DNA of 5,793 bases from Calditenuis sp032249575 (lineage in GTDB: Archaea > Thermoproteota > Nitrososphaeria_A > Caldarchaeales > Calditenuaceae): NCBI GenBank assembly GCA_032249575.1, contig JAVVHL010000078.1, positions 1 to 5,793 of the forward strand, given 5' to 3'. The notes under the pieces are model-generated. The model was not told the DNA's origin, did no database searches, and saw only the letters and a program-made list of their open reading frames with translations. This document shows positions 1 to 5,793 of this stretch, piece after piece (positions within the stretch are counted from its first letter, which is position 1; each line of letters begins with the position of its first letter). The position numbers were made by a program, and so were the translations under genes.

Positions 1-129
1 GTGGAGGGAGGGATAGACCTGAAGGCCCTCGTGGCGCTCCTGGTGCTGAGGGTACGAGCGCTGGAGCGCGAGGTCGAAATGCTCAGGGACGCGGTTGGCG
101 GCCGAGGGCGCGGAGGGAGTGCTCCTTGA
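1..129 (+). CDS. Probable C-terminal end of an unidentified convergent gene (partial)
   Basis: Frame 1 is open from the window edge to a TGA at 127-129 and encodes 42 residues. They begin VEGGIDLKALVALLVLRVRA and continue with ALEREVEMLRDAV, a heptad-like amphipathic helix with coiled-coil character, before a short Gly/Arg-rich tail. I do not recognise a family. The composition looks more like real protein than the other plus-strand frames here: frame 2 hits a stop at once and frame 3 is an unlikely Gly/Arg-rich string. The window opens on GTG, which could be a start, but a gene running in from the left is more likely. The last 47 bases overlap the 3' end of the minus-strand hel308 gene, so the two genes would converge tail to tail. 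It could also be a chance open frame in GC-rich DNA. Confidence 0.4.
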   Translation: MEGGIDLKALVALLVLRVRALEREVEMLRDAVGGRGRGGSAP

Positions 130-2230
130 TCCTCTCCGCGATCCTCTGACCTATTCCGGGAACCGAGACGAGCCTCTCAACCGGTGCCTCGGCAACGTCT
201 TCGATCGACCTTATGCCGTTGTTCCAGAGGGCTCTAGCCCTCACCCTACCTATCTCAGGCAGCGAGACCAGATCGAGCAGCTCCGGCTTAACGCCGTGCC
301 TGATCCTTTCGCTCAACGTCGCGAAGACCCCCGCGAGCCCCCTTCTACCCACCACACGCATGACCTGACCAGCGGCATAGGCTATCCACTCGGCCCTCTC
401 CCTGAGCGCTGCGAAGTCGCCCGGCTCGATGCGGTACCGCTCGTAGATCTCCCTCTCCGGGACCTCGTTGATCCAGTCTAGGAGGAGCAGCGAGAGCGCG
501 AAGGAGTCAAGGAAGAGCTCGTAGCCTTCAGGGTCGTCGTAGGGATCTGGAGGCTGAACGGGCAACCGGTCCACATGCTCTTCGAGCAGCGACTCGACCC
601 TCGACCTTTGGATCGCGGGGTAGCTCACGTCCCTCATGTCGGGCGTCAGGCAGACCGCTAGGAGCGCTCCCATCTCCGTCAGCCCAGCCTCTTCCGGGAC
701 CACCTCGAGCAACCTGACGGCCGTGAGAGGGTCGATGTAGAGCTCCGAGACCCTCTTGCCGAGCGGTGTGACTTCGAGCCCCTCTGACCTCGTTATCATC
801 CCGTGCGACTCGAGGAAATCGAGGACAGGCTCGGTCTTCGCCGACAGGACCCTGGTGCCGAACTGGTAGGCGAAGAAGGTCCGGGAGAGGACCCTGAAGA
901 GGGCCGTCTCGGTCCTCGCTATGCCGGAGGCTATGAGCGAGAGGACGTGGGACCTGAGGTGCCTTTCGCTGGCGAGGGAGGATACTATCCTCTCCGGCAG
1001 GCCCTTGACGTACTTCTCGAAGAGGTAGTGGAGGTCCGTGACGTGCCTCGCGATCAGGATGGCGTAACCTACCCTGTCGAATTGGGGCCTTCCAGCCCTC
1101 CCCGAGAGCTGCTTGTACTCCATCACCGTCAGCTCCTCGACGTAACCCGGTCCCCTGAACTTCCTGTACTCCGGGATTATCACGGTCCTGGCAGGAAGGT
1201 TGACACCGGCTGCGAGCGTCGTCGTCGAGCAGAGGACCCTCAGCGCCCTCGACCTGAAGGCGTCCTCTACGGTCCTCCTGTGGTGGTAGCTCAGGCCTGC
1301 GTGGTGGAAGGCGACGCCCCTCCTGATCAGGGAGGCCAGCCTCTCGCTGAAGGGCGATTCCCTCTCCTCCATCACCTCCCTCGCGTACTCCTCCAGCCTT
1401 CCGTCGTCTCCGAGCTCGAGAAGGGACCCTGCAATCTTAGCGGCGTATTCCTCGGCCCTCTTTCTGGTCATCGCGAAGACGAGGACCTGACCTCCGTCCC
1501 TGAGCGAATCGGCGACGACCTCCATCAGCGGATCCGAACCCTCGAAGGTCTTCGAGGTGCCGTCGGAGAGCAGGAGCCTCCCTCCTGCCAGGACGCCCTC
1601 GATCAGCGGGACGGGCCTGAAGTCTGACTTGACCAGCTCGGCTTCGAGCCAACCTGCTAGCTCCTCACCGTTCCTTACGGTCGCGCTGAGGCAGAGGAAG
1701 CTCGGATCGCCGCAGACCTCCTGGAGCTTGGCCACCGTCATCTCGAGCGTCGGCCCCCTGTCCCTGTCGCCTACCATGTGGACCTCGTCGACCACAACGA
1801 GACCGACCTTGCCGAGCCAGCTGGCGCCGTGCCTGACGAGGCTGTCGGCCTTCTCGTAGGTCGAGACGATCAGGTCGTAATCGGCAAGCCACTCGCCGGG
1901 ATCGTCGTAGTCTCCCGAGACGGCCCTCACCTTGAAGTTCAGCCCCGACTCGCCGAAGACCCTGACGAACTCGGCCAGCTTCTCGGAGGTGAGAGCCCTG
2001 AGGGGCGTGAGGTAGAGGGCCTTCTTGCCGAGGGAGATGGCCCTGTAGGCTGCGAGGATCGCCAGGAGCGTCTTTCCGGAGGCCGTAGGCGCCGTCACCA
2101 CCATGTTCCTCCCTTCCAGTAGGCCTCTCCTGATCGCCTCCTCCTGATGGGGATAGAGGATCTGGACGCCTTCTCTTCGGAGCGCGGCCTTCAGCCCCTC
2201 GGGGACGTCGAGGTCCTCGACCCTGATCAT
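83..2230 (-). CDS. hel308: Hel308-family DNA helicase (Ski2-like superfamily 2, ATP-dependent)
   Basis: A 715-residue superfamily 2 helicase of the Hel308/Hjm family: an ATP-dependent 3'-5' DNA translocase that unwinds lagging-strand forks and remodels stalled forks and recombination intermediates (known of the family). Visible motifs are Gln29 (Q motif), APTASGKT 47-54 (Walker A), TPLRAL 75-80 (Ia), STYEKADS 123-130 (Ib), DEVH 148-151 (Walker B), LSATVRN 181-187 (III), VFAMTRKRAE 251-260 (IV), FHHAGL 308-313 (IVa), STTTLAAGVNLPA 335-347 (V) and QLSGRAGRPQFD 374-385 (VI). A winged-helix region and helical ratchet domain follow (about 400-645). A C-terminal helix-hairpin-helix domain (about 650-705) carries RVRAR at 662-666, matching the arginine-rich autoregulatory motif of Hel308 domain 5, and a second hairpin, VPGIGQRIAERI. 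This C-terminal domain separates it from RNA-type Ski2 helicases. The length is usual for the family and no catalytic motif is missing. It starts at ATG one base after the mcm stop (TGAGATG) with no strong Shine-Dalgarno site, suggesting translational coupling to mcm. Confidence 0.95.
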   Translation of the reverse strand: MIRVEDLDVPEGLKAALRREGVQILYPHQEEAIRRGLLEGRNMVVTAPTASGKTLLAILAAYRAISLGKKALYLTPLRALTSEKLAEFVRVFGESGLNFKVRAVSGDYDDPGEWLADYDLIVSTYEKADSLVRHGASWLGKVGLVVVDEVHMVGDRDRGPTLEMTVAKLQEVCGDPSFLCLSATVRNGEELAGWLEAELVKSDFRPVPLIEGVLAGGRLLLSDGTSKTFEGSDPLMEVVADSLRDGGQVLVFAMTRKRAEEYAAKIAGSLLELGDDGRLEEYAREVMEERESPFSERLASLIRRGVAFHHAGLSYHHRRTVEDAFRSRALRVLCSTTTLAAGVNLPARTVIIPEYRKFRGPGYVEELTVMEYKQLSGRAGRPQFDRVGYAILIARHVTDLHYLFEKYVKGLPERIVSSLASERHLRSHVLSLIASGIARTETALFRVLSRTFFAYQFGTRVLSAKTEPVLDFLESHGMITRSEGLEVTPLGKRVSELYIDPLTAVRLLEVVPEEAGLTEMGALLAVCLTPDMRDVSYPAIQRSRVESLLEEHVDRLPVQPPDPYDDPEGYELFLDSFALSLLLLDWINEVPEREIYERYRIEPGDFAALRERAEWIAYAAGQVMRVVGRRGLAGVFATLSERIRHGVKPELLDLVSLPEIGRVRARALWNNGIRSIEDVAEAPVERLVSVPGIGQRIAERIKEHSLRALGRQPRP

Positions 2231-2231
2231 C

Positions 2232-4229
2232 TCAGGTGACCCGGTACGCTCCGGGCTTCGGCGTGTAGATCCTGCCCTCGGAGATCATGCGGTTCAGGAT
2301 CCTGTCGATTTCTGCTTTGGTGAGGCCCTTGCTCTCGAGCTCCTGCCTGAGGGCCGCGTCGTCGGCGTAACCGTGCGCCTGCTCGAGCCTCTTTATCGTG
2401 TCGATCACGAGCGTCAGCTTCTCCCTCACACTCTTCGGCTTCCCTGACATTATCACGTCGATGTCAGGCTTCCCGGTCTCGACGTCTATTCCGACCTCGG
2501 AGAGGCTGCGCTTCATCAGCCTGATCGCTACCTCGGCGTCCTCCTTCGTCACCACCTCCCTCAGGAGGGCCCTAGCCCTGGCCTCTGCGAGCCTCACGAG
2601 CGACTCGAGCTGCCTGGCTGTTATGGCGACCGTCGAGGTCCTCTCGTAGACCGACCTCATCTGGAGGTAGAAGCGCTGCAGCTCCTCAGCAGCCTCCCTG
2701 CTCAGCACAGGCGTGAACCTCTTCGCGAAGGCGATGTACTTCTTCAGCGTCTCAGGCGGAAGCGCCCCGCTCTCCGGAGCCCTGCCGTGCATGTGGAGCT
2801 CGAGCATGTGGGTTGAGATCCTCCTGTCCATTTCAGGGTTCGGCTCGTCGCGGAGGACGAAGATCAGGTCGAACCTGCTAAGGAGCGTGACGGGGAGGTT
2901 GACGTTCTCGTTGAAGGGCCTGTAGGGGTCGTAGCGGCCGAGCTCTGGGTTGGCGGCTGCGAGGATGCTGCAGCGGGCGTTCAGCGTCGCCACTATCCCT
3001 CCCTTGGCTATGCTCACGGTCTGGTTGGCCATGACCTCGTGCATCGCTACCCTGTCCTCAGGTCTCATCTTGTCGATCTCGTCGACCACGCACACCCCCA
3101 TGTCGGCCAGAACGGTGGCCCCAGCCTCGAGCACCATGCCGCCCCCCTGCTCCCTGATGACGGCCGCTGTAAGGCCCGCAGCGGTCGATCCCCTTCCGGT
3201 CGTGTAGACGCCCCTGGGTGCGATCTGGGCCGCATAGAGGAGCAGCGTCGACTTGGCCGTTCCAGGGTCGCCTACCAGGAGCAGGTGTATGTCGCCCCTA
3301 ACCCTCACGCCGTCGGGGAAGACCTTCTGTCGGCTTCCGACGAGGGCCAGCAAGATCGCCTCCTTGATGTGGGTGTGGCCCTGTATTGAAGGGGCTATCG
3401 ACTCGATCAGGGTCTCGTAGAAGCCGGGCTGAGAGGCCATCCTCAGGAACTCCTTCTCCTCCTGCGGCGTGATCGCGAGCGACTCCATCTCCTTCCCCCT
3501 CGTCTCCACCGATACCCCCTCTATCCTCAGCCTGAGGGGCCCTGAGGACTGCTCCCTAGTGTCGGAGATCGCCCTGACTATGCCGCAGACGGTGACCCTG
3601 TCTCCCGGAGCTACAGTGTCTACGAGGTCCTCGGTGAGGGAGACCTCGATCGTCCTAGGCAGCTGTCCCGGCGGGAGCTCCTCTGGCTTCTCCTGAAGGC
3701 CGATCAGCTGGAAGTCGACGTACTCGGAGTCCTCCTCGACGAACTCGAAGCTCGGCTTCTTATCGGAACACCTCGGGCTCTCGCACCTCGCAGGAGGCCT
3801 CGCCCTGTCGACCGTGTAGAGCTTGCCGCAGTACCTGCACCTGTAGGTCGCCCTGACCAGCATCGGCCTCACGGTTGAAGCCCTGACGACGATCCCGTCG
3901 ACCGAGACGAGCTTCCTGAGGTGCTGGGCCCTGATCGACCTGATGCTGAGCGTCTCGGGGAGGTTCCTGACGCGGGCCACGTACCTCCTCGAGGTCTGGT
4001 CCGGGAACTCTATCCTGACCTGCTCGTTCAGCGCCGCGTTCAATATCGGAAGGGTTTTGTCGGGCGACTCGAGGACGGAGCCGGCGAACTCGCTGTCGAA
4101 GACCAGCAGGTCACTGAAGTCGACGGGCACAGACCTTCGGTTGCTCAGGACCGCCCTCGCTATCAGGTCCCTGTACTTCTCCTGCTTGAAGAACTCGGCA
4201 AGCCTCTCCTCTATCGGGAGCTCTCCCAA
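2232..4229 (-). CDS. mcm: MCM replicative DNA helicase
   Basis: A 665-residue minichromosome maintenance protein. Archaeal MCM forms a ring hexamer that unwinds DNA 3'-5' at the fork as the motor of the CMG-like complex (known of the family). The N-terminal helical and OB-fold region covers about 1-250. It holds a zinc site of pattern CX2CX14CX4C: Cys131, Cys134, Cys149 and Cys154. The AAA+ core has Walker A GDPGTAKS 320-327, Walker B with DEIDK 383-387, sensor 1 AAANP 424-428, the arginine-finger motif LLSRFDLIF 449-457 (Arg452) and sensor 2 near Arg539 (ITARQLESLVRLAEA). A C-terminal winged helix spans about 598-665. Every catalytic residue is present, and no intein interrupts the ATPase motifs, a site where some archaeal MCMs carry one. 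The start is TTG at 4229-4227, directly after the gins23 TGA and six bases from a strong GGAGGTG ribosome-binding site. No other usable start lies near, as the next methionine is residue 123. It lies between gins23 and hel308 in a gap-free operon. Confidence 0.97.
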   Translation of the reverse strand: MGELPIEERLAEFFKQEKYRDLIARAVLSNRRSVPVDFSDLLVFDSEFAGSVLESPDKTLPILNAALNEQVRIEFPDQTSRRYVARVRNLPETLSIRSIRAQHLRKLVSVDGIVVRASTVRPMLVRATYRCRYCGKLYTVDRARPPARCESPRCSDKKPSFEFVEEDSEYVDFQLIGLQEKPEELPPGQLPRTIEVSLTEDLVDTVAPGDRVTVCGIVRAISDTREQSSGPLRLRIEGVSVETRGKEMESLAITPQEEKEFLRMASQPGFYETLIESIAPSIQGHTHIKEAILLALVGSRQKVFPDGVRVRGDIHLLLVGDPGTAKSTLLLYAAQIAPRGVYTTGRGSTAAGLTAAVIREQGGGMVLEAGATVLADMGVCVVDEIDKMRPEDRVAMHEVMANQTVSIAKGGIVATLNARCSILAAANPELGRYDPYRPFNENVNLPVTLLSRFDLIFVLRDEPNPEMDRRISTHMLELHMHGRAPESGALPPETLKKYIAFAKRFTPVLSREAAEELQRFYLQMRSVYERTSTVAITARQLESLVRLAEARARALLREVVTKEDAEVAIRLMKRSLSEVGIDVETGKPDIDVIMSGKPKSVREKLTLVIDTIKRLEQAHGYADDAALRQELESKGLTKAEIDRILNRMISEGRIYTPKPGAYRVT

Positions 4230-4706
4230 TCACCCCACCTCCAGCACCGAAGCGTAGAACTCCCTGATCCTCCCTCTCAGGTCCTCGAGGAGGGCCCTCT
4301 CCTCAGGCGTGAGGTTCCTGATCCACTCCGGGTCTGCGGACTTCAGCGCCGCAGGAAGGAGCTTGCTGAGCCTGAGGTTGACGACGTCCCTGAGGACGTT
4401 CTCGATCCGCTGCCGCTCCTCTTTCGGCGCCGACGAGAGGACCCTTCTGGCCTTCGGGTAGAAGCCCTCAGGAAGCTGAACGGGTTCCTGTCCCCTCTTC
4501 TCCCTGACGAGGAGCTGGTAGAGCTGCTGGAGCCCCAACTCCTCCAGAACCTCCGCAACCCTCGACTCCCTCAGGACGTCCGCCACCCACGCCGGGACCT
4601 CCATCACCGAACCCGCCCTGATCCCCTCTAACCTCCTGCCTCCGAAGGAGAGCCTCTGGACGTCGGTCGTGAACCTCACCCTGACCGTCACCAGCCCGTC
4701 GAGCAA
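4230..4706 (-). CDS. gins23: GINS complex subunit, Gins23 type (Psf2/Psf3-like)
   Basis: A GINS subunit that, with Gins51, would link MCM to the Cdc45/GAN nuclease-like protein and primase at the fork (known of the family). The open frame runs from GTG at 4781 (183 residues), but I prefer TTG at 4706 (158 residues). A TATA-like box lies about 30 bases upstream, and the extra 25 N-terminal residues, rich in Pro and aromatics, do not resemble GINS. GTG at 4691 is a third option. Numbered from 4781, the small beta-rich B domain comes first (about 31-80: VRVRFTTDV, then GSVMEVPAWVADVL). The helical A domain follows (about 85-181: LRLSKLLPAALK, then NLTPEERALLEDLRGRIREF). B-then-A order identifies Gins23; Gins51 has the reverse. 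The gene directly abuts mcm, as gins23 does in Crenarchaeota. Identification as GINS is firm; the start is uncertain. Confidence 0.88.
   Translation of the reverse strand: MLDGLVTVRVRFTTDVQRLSFGGRRLEGIRAGSVMEVPAWVADVLRESRVAEVLEELGLQQLYQLLVREKRGQEPVQLPEGFYPKARRVLSSAPKEERQRIENVLRDVVNLRLSKLLPAALKSADPEWIRNLTPEERALLEDLRGRIREFYASVLEVG
4236..4242 (-). promoter_or_regulatory. Strong Shine-Dalgarno site for mcm inside the end of gins23
   Basis: The minus strand reads GGAGGTG GGGTGA TTG. The GGAGGTG is an excellent match to the archaeal anti-Shine-Dalgarno sequence at six bases from TTG at 4229. It lies within the last codons of gins23, and the spacer includes the gins23 TGA. This supports the TTG start and suggests that mcm can initiate independently or by re-initiation after gins23 termination. 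It is the only strong Shine-Dalgarno site I could see ahead of any gene in the window. Confidence 0.8.
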
Positions 4707-4730
4707 CCCATATCTTGACCCAAGGTTGTG

Positions 4731-4740
4731 CCAATAAATC
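4731..4740 (-). promoter_or_regulatory. TATA-like promoter box for gins23-mcm-hel308
   Basis: The minus strand reads GATTTATTGG, with TTTATT at 4738-4733, in an AT-rich dip within very GC-rich DNA. Archaeal TATA boxes lie about 25-30 bases before the transcription start, so transcription would begin near 4709-4706. TTG at 4706 is in frame with gins23, giving a leaderless or nearly leaderless mRNA. There is no Shine-Dalgarno site before any of the candidate gins23 starts, which fits. A B-recognition element is not clear. The assignment is an inference from position and composition. Confidence 0.5.
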
Positions 4741-4780
4741 TGCAGACGGTTCGCAGCCCCTGGAGGCCATATGCGGAGCA

Positions 4781-5758
4781 CTATCGGGAAGTCGCTGAGA
4801 GAAGATCCCTCAGCCTGGCTCCGTTGGCCCTCCTCCCCGCGAGCTCAAGGACCTCCTCGAGCGTCGGCATGGCCTCCTGCGCTCCGAGGCGGGTCGTAGT
4901 GATGGCGGCGGCCGCGTTGGCGAATGTGAGGGCCTCAACTTTGGGAACGCCTGAGATGAGGGCGAAGGCGAGGGCTGCGCAGAAGGCGTCACCAGCACCT
5001 GTCGTGTCGACCGCTTTGACCCTGAAGGCCCTGACGTGGAAGGAACCTGTCTCGTTGACGAGGAGCGAACCCCTCCTGCCGAGCGTGATGACGGCCGCCC
5101 TCGCACCCGATCTGACGATGGCCCTTCCTGCCCTGACCGCGTCGCCGATCGACCTGATCCTCATACCTGTGAGCTGGGATGCCTCCACCTCGTTGGGAAC
5201 GACGTAGTCCGTCTCGGAGACCAGGTCCGCGTGGGTCCTCCTGAAGGGAGCGGGGTTGAGCACCGTCAGGACGCCGCTACCCCTCGCTATCCTCAGCGCC
5301 TCCTCGACCGCGTCCCTCGGAACCTCGAACTGGGCCAGAAGGGCCGTAGAGGACCTGATCGCGTCGGCGAAGGACCTGACGTGACCGGCGTCCAACTTCT
5401 CGTCAGCACCCGGATGGACGGCTATGATGTTCCTGCCCTTCGAGTCGACGACGATCAGCGCGGTCCCTGTAGGAGTGCCCTGAGCGGTCCCGACCCCGTC
5501 CATCGAGACGCCCCTCTCCCTTCCCCGCTCGATAAGCCAACGACCGAAGAAGTCGTCGCCCACCATGCCGATCATGAAGGATTTGCAGCCCAGCCTCGCG
5601 AGGCCCACCGCCTGGTTGAAGCCCTTCCCGCCAGGTGCCGTGACCATCTCCTTGCCCATCACCGTCTCTCCGGTAGAAGGGAGCCTCTCAGCCCTCAGGA
5701 CGAGGTCCACGTGGAGAGACCCGACCACTGCCACCTGCATCGCCCTGCGGGAGTCCAA
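4781..5758 (-). CDS. PfkB/ribokinase-family sugar or nucleoside kinase, ribokinase-like
   Basis: A 325-residue cytosolic kinase of the PfkB family, which transfers phosphate from ATP (or ADP in some archaeal members) to a sugar or nucleoside hydroxyl. Ribokinase-type features are a GETVMG segment (30-35), GGKGFNQAVGLARLG 43-57 (first PfkB signature), QFEVP 143-147, NPAP 168-171, VPNEVE 187-192, the anion hole and catalytic base in DTTGAGD 251-257 (Asp257), and GAQEAMPT 292-299 near the C-terminus. In E. coli ribokinase the sugar is held by Asn and Asp in GSINAD. Here the segment is GSLHVD (13-18), keeping Asp18 but with His16 in place of Asn, so ribose is not certain. Ribose-1-phosphate or nucleoside kinase activity is possible. 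TTG at 5758 is the most upstream start, since an in-frame TGA lies at 5767-5765. ATG at 5740 (MQVAVVGS) is an equally good start and fits the family N-terminus. Its stop overlaps the longest gins23 frame by one base, but gins23 probably has its own promoter. Confidence 0.88.
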   Translation of the reverse strand: MDSRRAMQVAVVGSLHVDLVLRAERLPSTGETVMGKEMVTAPGGKGFNQAVGLARLGCKSFMIGMVGDDFFGRWLIERGRERGVSMDGVGTAQGTPTGTALIVVDSKGRNIIAVHPGADEKLDAGHVRSFADAIRSSTALLAQFEVPRDAVEEALRIARGSGVLTVLNPAPFRRTHADLVSETDYVVPNEVEASQLTGMRIRSIGDAVRAGRAIVRSGARAAVITLGRRGSLLVNETGSFHVRAFRVKAVDTTGAGDAFCAALAFALISGVPKVEALTFANAAAAITTTRLGAQEAMPTLEEVLELAGRRANGARLRDLLSATSR

Positions 5759-5777
5759 CGCCGATCACACGTAACGG

Positions 5778-5793
5778 CTAACTTAATGTAATT
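5778..5793 (-). promoter_or_regulatory. AT-rich promoter-like region upstream of the kinase gene
   Basis: The minus strand begins AATTACATTAAGTTAG at the right edge of the window, the most AT-rich stretch here. A TATA-like box around TTAAGTTA (5786-5779) would place transcription start near 5757. This falls almost on TTG at 5758 (leaderless start) and leaves ATG at 5740 with a leader of about 17 bases. No Shine-Dalgarno site is evident. The region is cut by the window edge, so upstream elements, or a divergent gene, cannot be judged. Confidence 0.45.

Noticed and set aside
1..82. Possible terminator downstream of hel308
   Set aside because: The minus strand beyond the hel308 stop shows no T-rich run or clear hairpin, so there is no evidence for a terminator within the window.
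95..481. Plus-strand open frame of 128 codons opposite the hel308 3' end
   Set aside because: It is antisense to the conserved Hel308 C-terminal domain with no recognisable domain. The frame 1 tail at 1-129 is the more protein-like candidate in this area.
803..1627. Plus-strand open frame of 274 codons
   Set aside because: It lies wholly opposite the well-supported hel308 gene, is rich in Arg, Gly, Pro, Glu and Asp, and shows no recognisable motif. Long antisense frames are expected in GC-rich coding DNA.
3240..3290. Possible intein at the MCM Walker A motif
   Set aside because: The GDPGTAKS motif and surrounding AAA+ sequence are continuous, with no insertion.
4382..4398. Short inverted repeat (ACGTCC-CTGA-GGACGT) considered as a hairpin or operator
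   Set aside because: It lies inside the conserved helical domain of gins23, its stem is only six bases and no T-run follows. Chance in GC-rich coding sequence is sufficient.
3921..4631. Plus-strand open frame of 236 codons spanning the mcm 5' end and gins23
   Set aside because: It is antisense to two conserved genes and crosses their junction, with low-complexity Arg/Pro/Leu/Glu composition and no domain.
5036..5791. Plus-strand open frame of 251 codons opposite the kinase
   Set aside because: It is a shadow of the kinase frame, rich in Arg, Asp and Pro, with no conserved motif.

Overview
This window looks like a piece of archaeal chromosome. It carries three proteins of the archaeal/eukaryotic-type replication and repair machinery: a GINS subunit of the Gins23 type, an MCM replicative helicase and a Hel308-family helicase. 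Archaeal TATA-like boxes sit upstream of two genes. The sequence is GC-rich, arginine is often encoded by AGG, and two or three of the four complete genes begin with TTG or GTG. A thermophilic archaeon of the TACK group is a reasonable guess, because gins23-mcm adjacency is known from Crenarchaeota and AGG-rich arginine coding is common in thermophiles. The sequence alone does not fix the lineage.

Layout: all four complete genes are on the minus strand and read from right to left. First is a PfkB/ribokinase-family sugar kinase (5758-4781), preceded by an AT-rich promoter-like stretch at the right edge. Next is gins23 (ending at 4230), whose real start is probably internal to the longest open frame, just after a TATA-like box at 4738-4733. 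Then come mcm (4229-2232), which starts on the base after the gins23 stop codon, and hel308 (2230-83), which starts one base after the mcm stop. At the left edge a short plus-strand frame (1-129) looks like the C-terminal end of a convergent gene overlapping the last codons of hel308. No RNA genes, mobile elements, CRISPR arrays or clear terminators were seen, and no stretch over 300 bases lacks a gene.

Functionally, Gins23 and MCM are two parts of the archaeal CMG-like replicative helicase (Cdc45/GAN-MCM-GINS). Hel308 acts on stalled or lagging-strand forks and recombination intermediates. Packing the three into one gap-free unit suggests coordinated production of fork helicase and fork-rescue helicase. 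The kinase appears to have its own promoter and is probably an unrelated upstream neighbour. Nothing here is clearly a wholly new system. The most interesting points are the gins23-mcm-hel308 arrangement, the in-frame TGA/TTG junction between gins23 and mcm, and the probable leaderless promoter hidden inside the gins23 open frame.
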